Assembly: GCA_959599615.1 (NCBI GenBank)
Contig: CAUGKA010000095.1
Coordinates: 1-7,573, forward strand
From: an uncultured Collinsella sp.
GTDB lineage: Bacteria; Actinomycetota; Coriobacteriia; Coriobacteriales; Coriobacteriaceae
DNA length: 7,573 nucleotides
Direction: 5' to 3'
Part shown: piece after piece, positions 6,643 through 7,573 of the stretch
How positions within the stretch are numbered: the stretch's first letter is position 1
Layout: every line of letters begins with the position of its first letter
Notes under the pieces: generated by a model
Seen by the model: only the letters and a program-made list of their open reading frames with translations
What the model was told of the DNA's origin: nothing
Databases searched by the model: none
Translations under genes and position numbers: made by a program

Positions 6643-7017
6643 CTACTCGCGGCACAGGTGCACGGCGAAACCGGCAAACTCGCGCTTAAAGTACACGAGC
6701 TTGGTGCCGCCGTCGGGCAGCAGCACGCGCGACTCCTCGTTGACCTCGAGCCCGCGCTCGGCAAACCACTTCTCGGCCGCATCGATGTCGTTGACAGCAA
6801 AGCCAATGTGGCCCTTGGCGCCACGACCGTTCTGCTTCATGATCTCGACCAGCGAATCGTTAAAGTACGAAACCGGGGTCTCGATAACGGGCAGGCCCAT
6901 CATCGTCGAGAACAGCTCCGCGATCTCCAGGGCGTCTGCCGGGTCAGTGGCGTTAATGCCCACATGGGCGACGCGCATGCCAAAGAGCTCTACCGGGTTG
7001 GCGTTCTGCTCACTCAT
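6643..7017 (-). CDS. VOC-family (glyoxalase-fold) protein
   Basis: This is a 124-residue small cytoplasmic protein of the vicinal oxygen chelate superfamily (glyoxalase, dioxygenase and bleomycin-resistance relatives). It contains two beta-alpha-beta-beta-beta units: RVAHVGINATDPADALEIAE opens the first, and GHIGFAVNDIDAAEKWFAER opens the second. Candidate metal ligands by position are H18, E58, H70 and H120, so a metal-dependent enzyme is plausible, though the reaction cannot be told. I chose the ATG at 7017; the frame is open further upstream only because it shadows the EIIB gene. No strong ribosome binding site precedes it. It starts 11 bp after the EIIB stop, so translational coupling to EIIB is likely. 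The cotranscription suggests a substrate derived from a sugar or sugar acid, which is an inference. The terminator at 6582-6619 ends the operon. Confidence 0.88.
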   Translation of the reverse strand: MSEQNANPVELFGMRVAHVGINATDPADALEIAELFSTMMGLPVIETPVSYFNDSLVEIMKQNGRGAKGHIGFAVNDIDAAEKWFAERGLEVNEESRVLLPDGGTKLVYFKREFAGFAVHLCRE

Positions 7018-7028
7018 ACAGTCAGCGC

Positions 7029-7316
7029 CTACTGAGCCATAACGTCGAGGACGGCCTTCTCGGCAGCGACGCGGTTCATGCCGGTCATGAAGGGCACGCC
7101 ACTCACGTACGGGCAGGTGAGGCCCTCGGGGGCAACGGTGGTGGCGATCAGCAGGTCGGCGCCCTCGTCGCAGTAGTCCTTGGCCTCGGAGATGGCGCAC
7201 TGCACGATCTCGTACTTGCCGGCGTAACCGTTGGCGTCGAGCAAGGTGGCGACCTTCTGGGCAACGAACGTGGAAGTAGCAGCGCCAGCACCGCAAGCCA
7301 AAACGATCTTCTTCAT
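7029..7316 (-). CDS. PTS EIIB subunit, galactitol type
   Basis: This 95-residue cytoplasmic phosphocarrier of the phosphoenolpyruvate sugar phosphotransferase system takes phosphate from EIIA and passes it to the sugar held by EIIC. The N-terminal KKIVLACGAGAATST carries the active-site Cys8 in the P-loop-like CGAGAATST, as in the GatB-like branch of the PTS IIB family. Residues 30-60 (KYEIVQCAISEAKDY, then ADLLIATT) complete the Rossmann-like fold. The length is normal for a stand-alone EIIB. GGGAG lies 9 nt before the ATG. The gene is first in a two-gene operon with the VOC protein. No EIIA or EIIC gene is in the window: the operon ends at a terminator on one side and a divergent gene begins on the other. 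It must work with subunits encoded elsewhere or have a regulatory role. The sugar is not determinable. Confidence 0.9.
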   Translation of the reverse strand: MKKIVLACGAGAATSTFVAQKVATLLDANGYAGKYEIVQCAISEAKDYCDEGADLLIATTVAPEGLTCPYVSGVPFMTGMNRVAAEKAVLDVMAQ

Positions 7317-7394
7317 AGGTAATGTCTCCCTTCATGGTTTACTTTAGGTAAGTGTACCGCAGCGAGCGATGGCGCTCAGCCTCGATGCGCTTTT

Positions 7395-7424
7395 ATGCCA
7401 GTTTGCTTACGCGCTGCGTATAAT
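7395..7424 (+). promoter_or_regulatory. Putative promoter of the divergent gene at 7480
   Basis: A perfect -10 TATAAT (7419-7424) is preceded at 18 bp by ATGCCA (7395-7400), a 4-of-6 match to -35. It points toward the gene at 7480 with a leader of about 48 nt. I saw no equally good promoter for EIIB on the other strand; TACACT in 7349-7361 (minus strand) is only a weak candidate. Confidence 0.5.
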
Positions 7425-7479
7425 ACATCCAGTACGTGTTGTCATACCGCTCGCTTTATGAGTGACTAAGGACCCTAAT

Positions 7480-7573
7480 ATGCCCGATTCCCGCACACTC
7501 TGGACCGCCGTCGTTATCATCTGCATCGCCGTGTCGGTGTTCTTTAGCGTCAAAAAACGCACCACGTTTAAAC
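7480..7573 (+). CDS. Start of a gene with an N-terminal membrane segment (partial)
   Basis: Only the first 31 codons are in the window. TAAGGA lies 7 nt before the ATG. The peptide begins with a short polar stretch (MPDSRT), then a hydrophobic helix LWTAVVIICIAVSVFFSV of about 18 residues, then a basic stop (KKR). This fits an uncleaved membrane anchor or a signal peptide. The family cannot be told from this fragment. It diverges from the EIIB-VOC operon and has its own promoter candidate with a perfect TATAAT. Confidence 0.65.
   Translation, partial: MPDSRTLWTAVVIICIAVSVFFSVKKRTTFK

Noticed and set aside
6628..7042. Plus-strand frames of about 135 residues opposite the VOC gene
   Set aside because: They are antisense shadows of a gene with clear VOC motifs.
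7360..7379. Small dyad GAGCG-ATGG-CGCTC in the divergent intergenic region
   Set aside because: A five-bp stem in GC-rich DNA is not convincing as an operator or terminator.

Overview
The window looks like a chromosomal segment of a Coriobacteriia-type actinobacterium, most like Collinsella. This is inferred from the GC-rich backbone genes, the order of a DUF4342 protein, an OmpR-type regulator and a sensor kinase, and the galactitol-type EIIB next to a small VOC protein. The genus is an impression and was not tested by a search.

Left part (about 1-3460) is accessory and defence-like, with visibly lower GC than the rest. A plus-strand gene (123-1556) encodes a protein that looks like a degenerate type I N6-adenine methyltransferase half joined to a specificity-subunit-like recognition domain and a C-terminal coiled coil. 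It converges, across a hairpin at 1578-1616, on a minus-strand AbiE operon: antitoxin/repressor AbiEi (about 3155-2532), then nucleotidyltransferase toxin AbiEii (2516-1626), 15 bp apart. In front of abiEi an 11-bp perfect inverted repeat overlaps a good -35/-10 pair. The best-fitting ATG then lies at the expected transcription start, which suggests an autoregulated and possibly leaderless mRNA.

Middle part (3460-6350) is backbone-like and GC-rich. A putative promoter and a structured leader are followed by an operon-like run on the plus strand: a UBA-like plus DUF4342 membrane protein, an OmpR/PhoB response regulator with an unusually long Ala/Gly linker, and a sensor histidine kinase whose start overlaps the end of the regulator gene.

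Two copies of a 180-bp imperfect palindrome lie at 3275-3454 and 6366-6545, in the same orientation, on either side of this operon. Their outer stems differ in sequence, yet both remain paired through five compensatory changes. This is the most unusual signal in the window.

Right part (6580-7573): a strong bidirectional terminator (6582-6619) closes a two-gene minus-strand operon (an orphan galactitol-type PTS EIIB, then a VOC/glyoxalase-fold protein). A divergent gene with an N-terminal membrane segment starts at 7480 and runs off the window.
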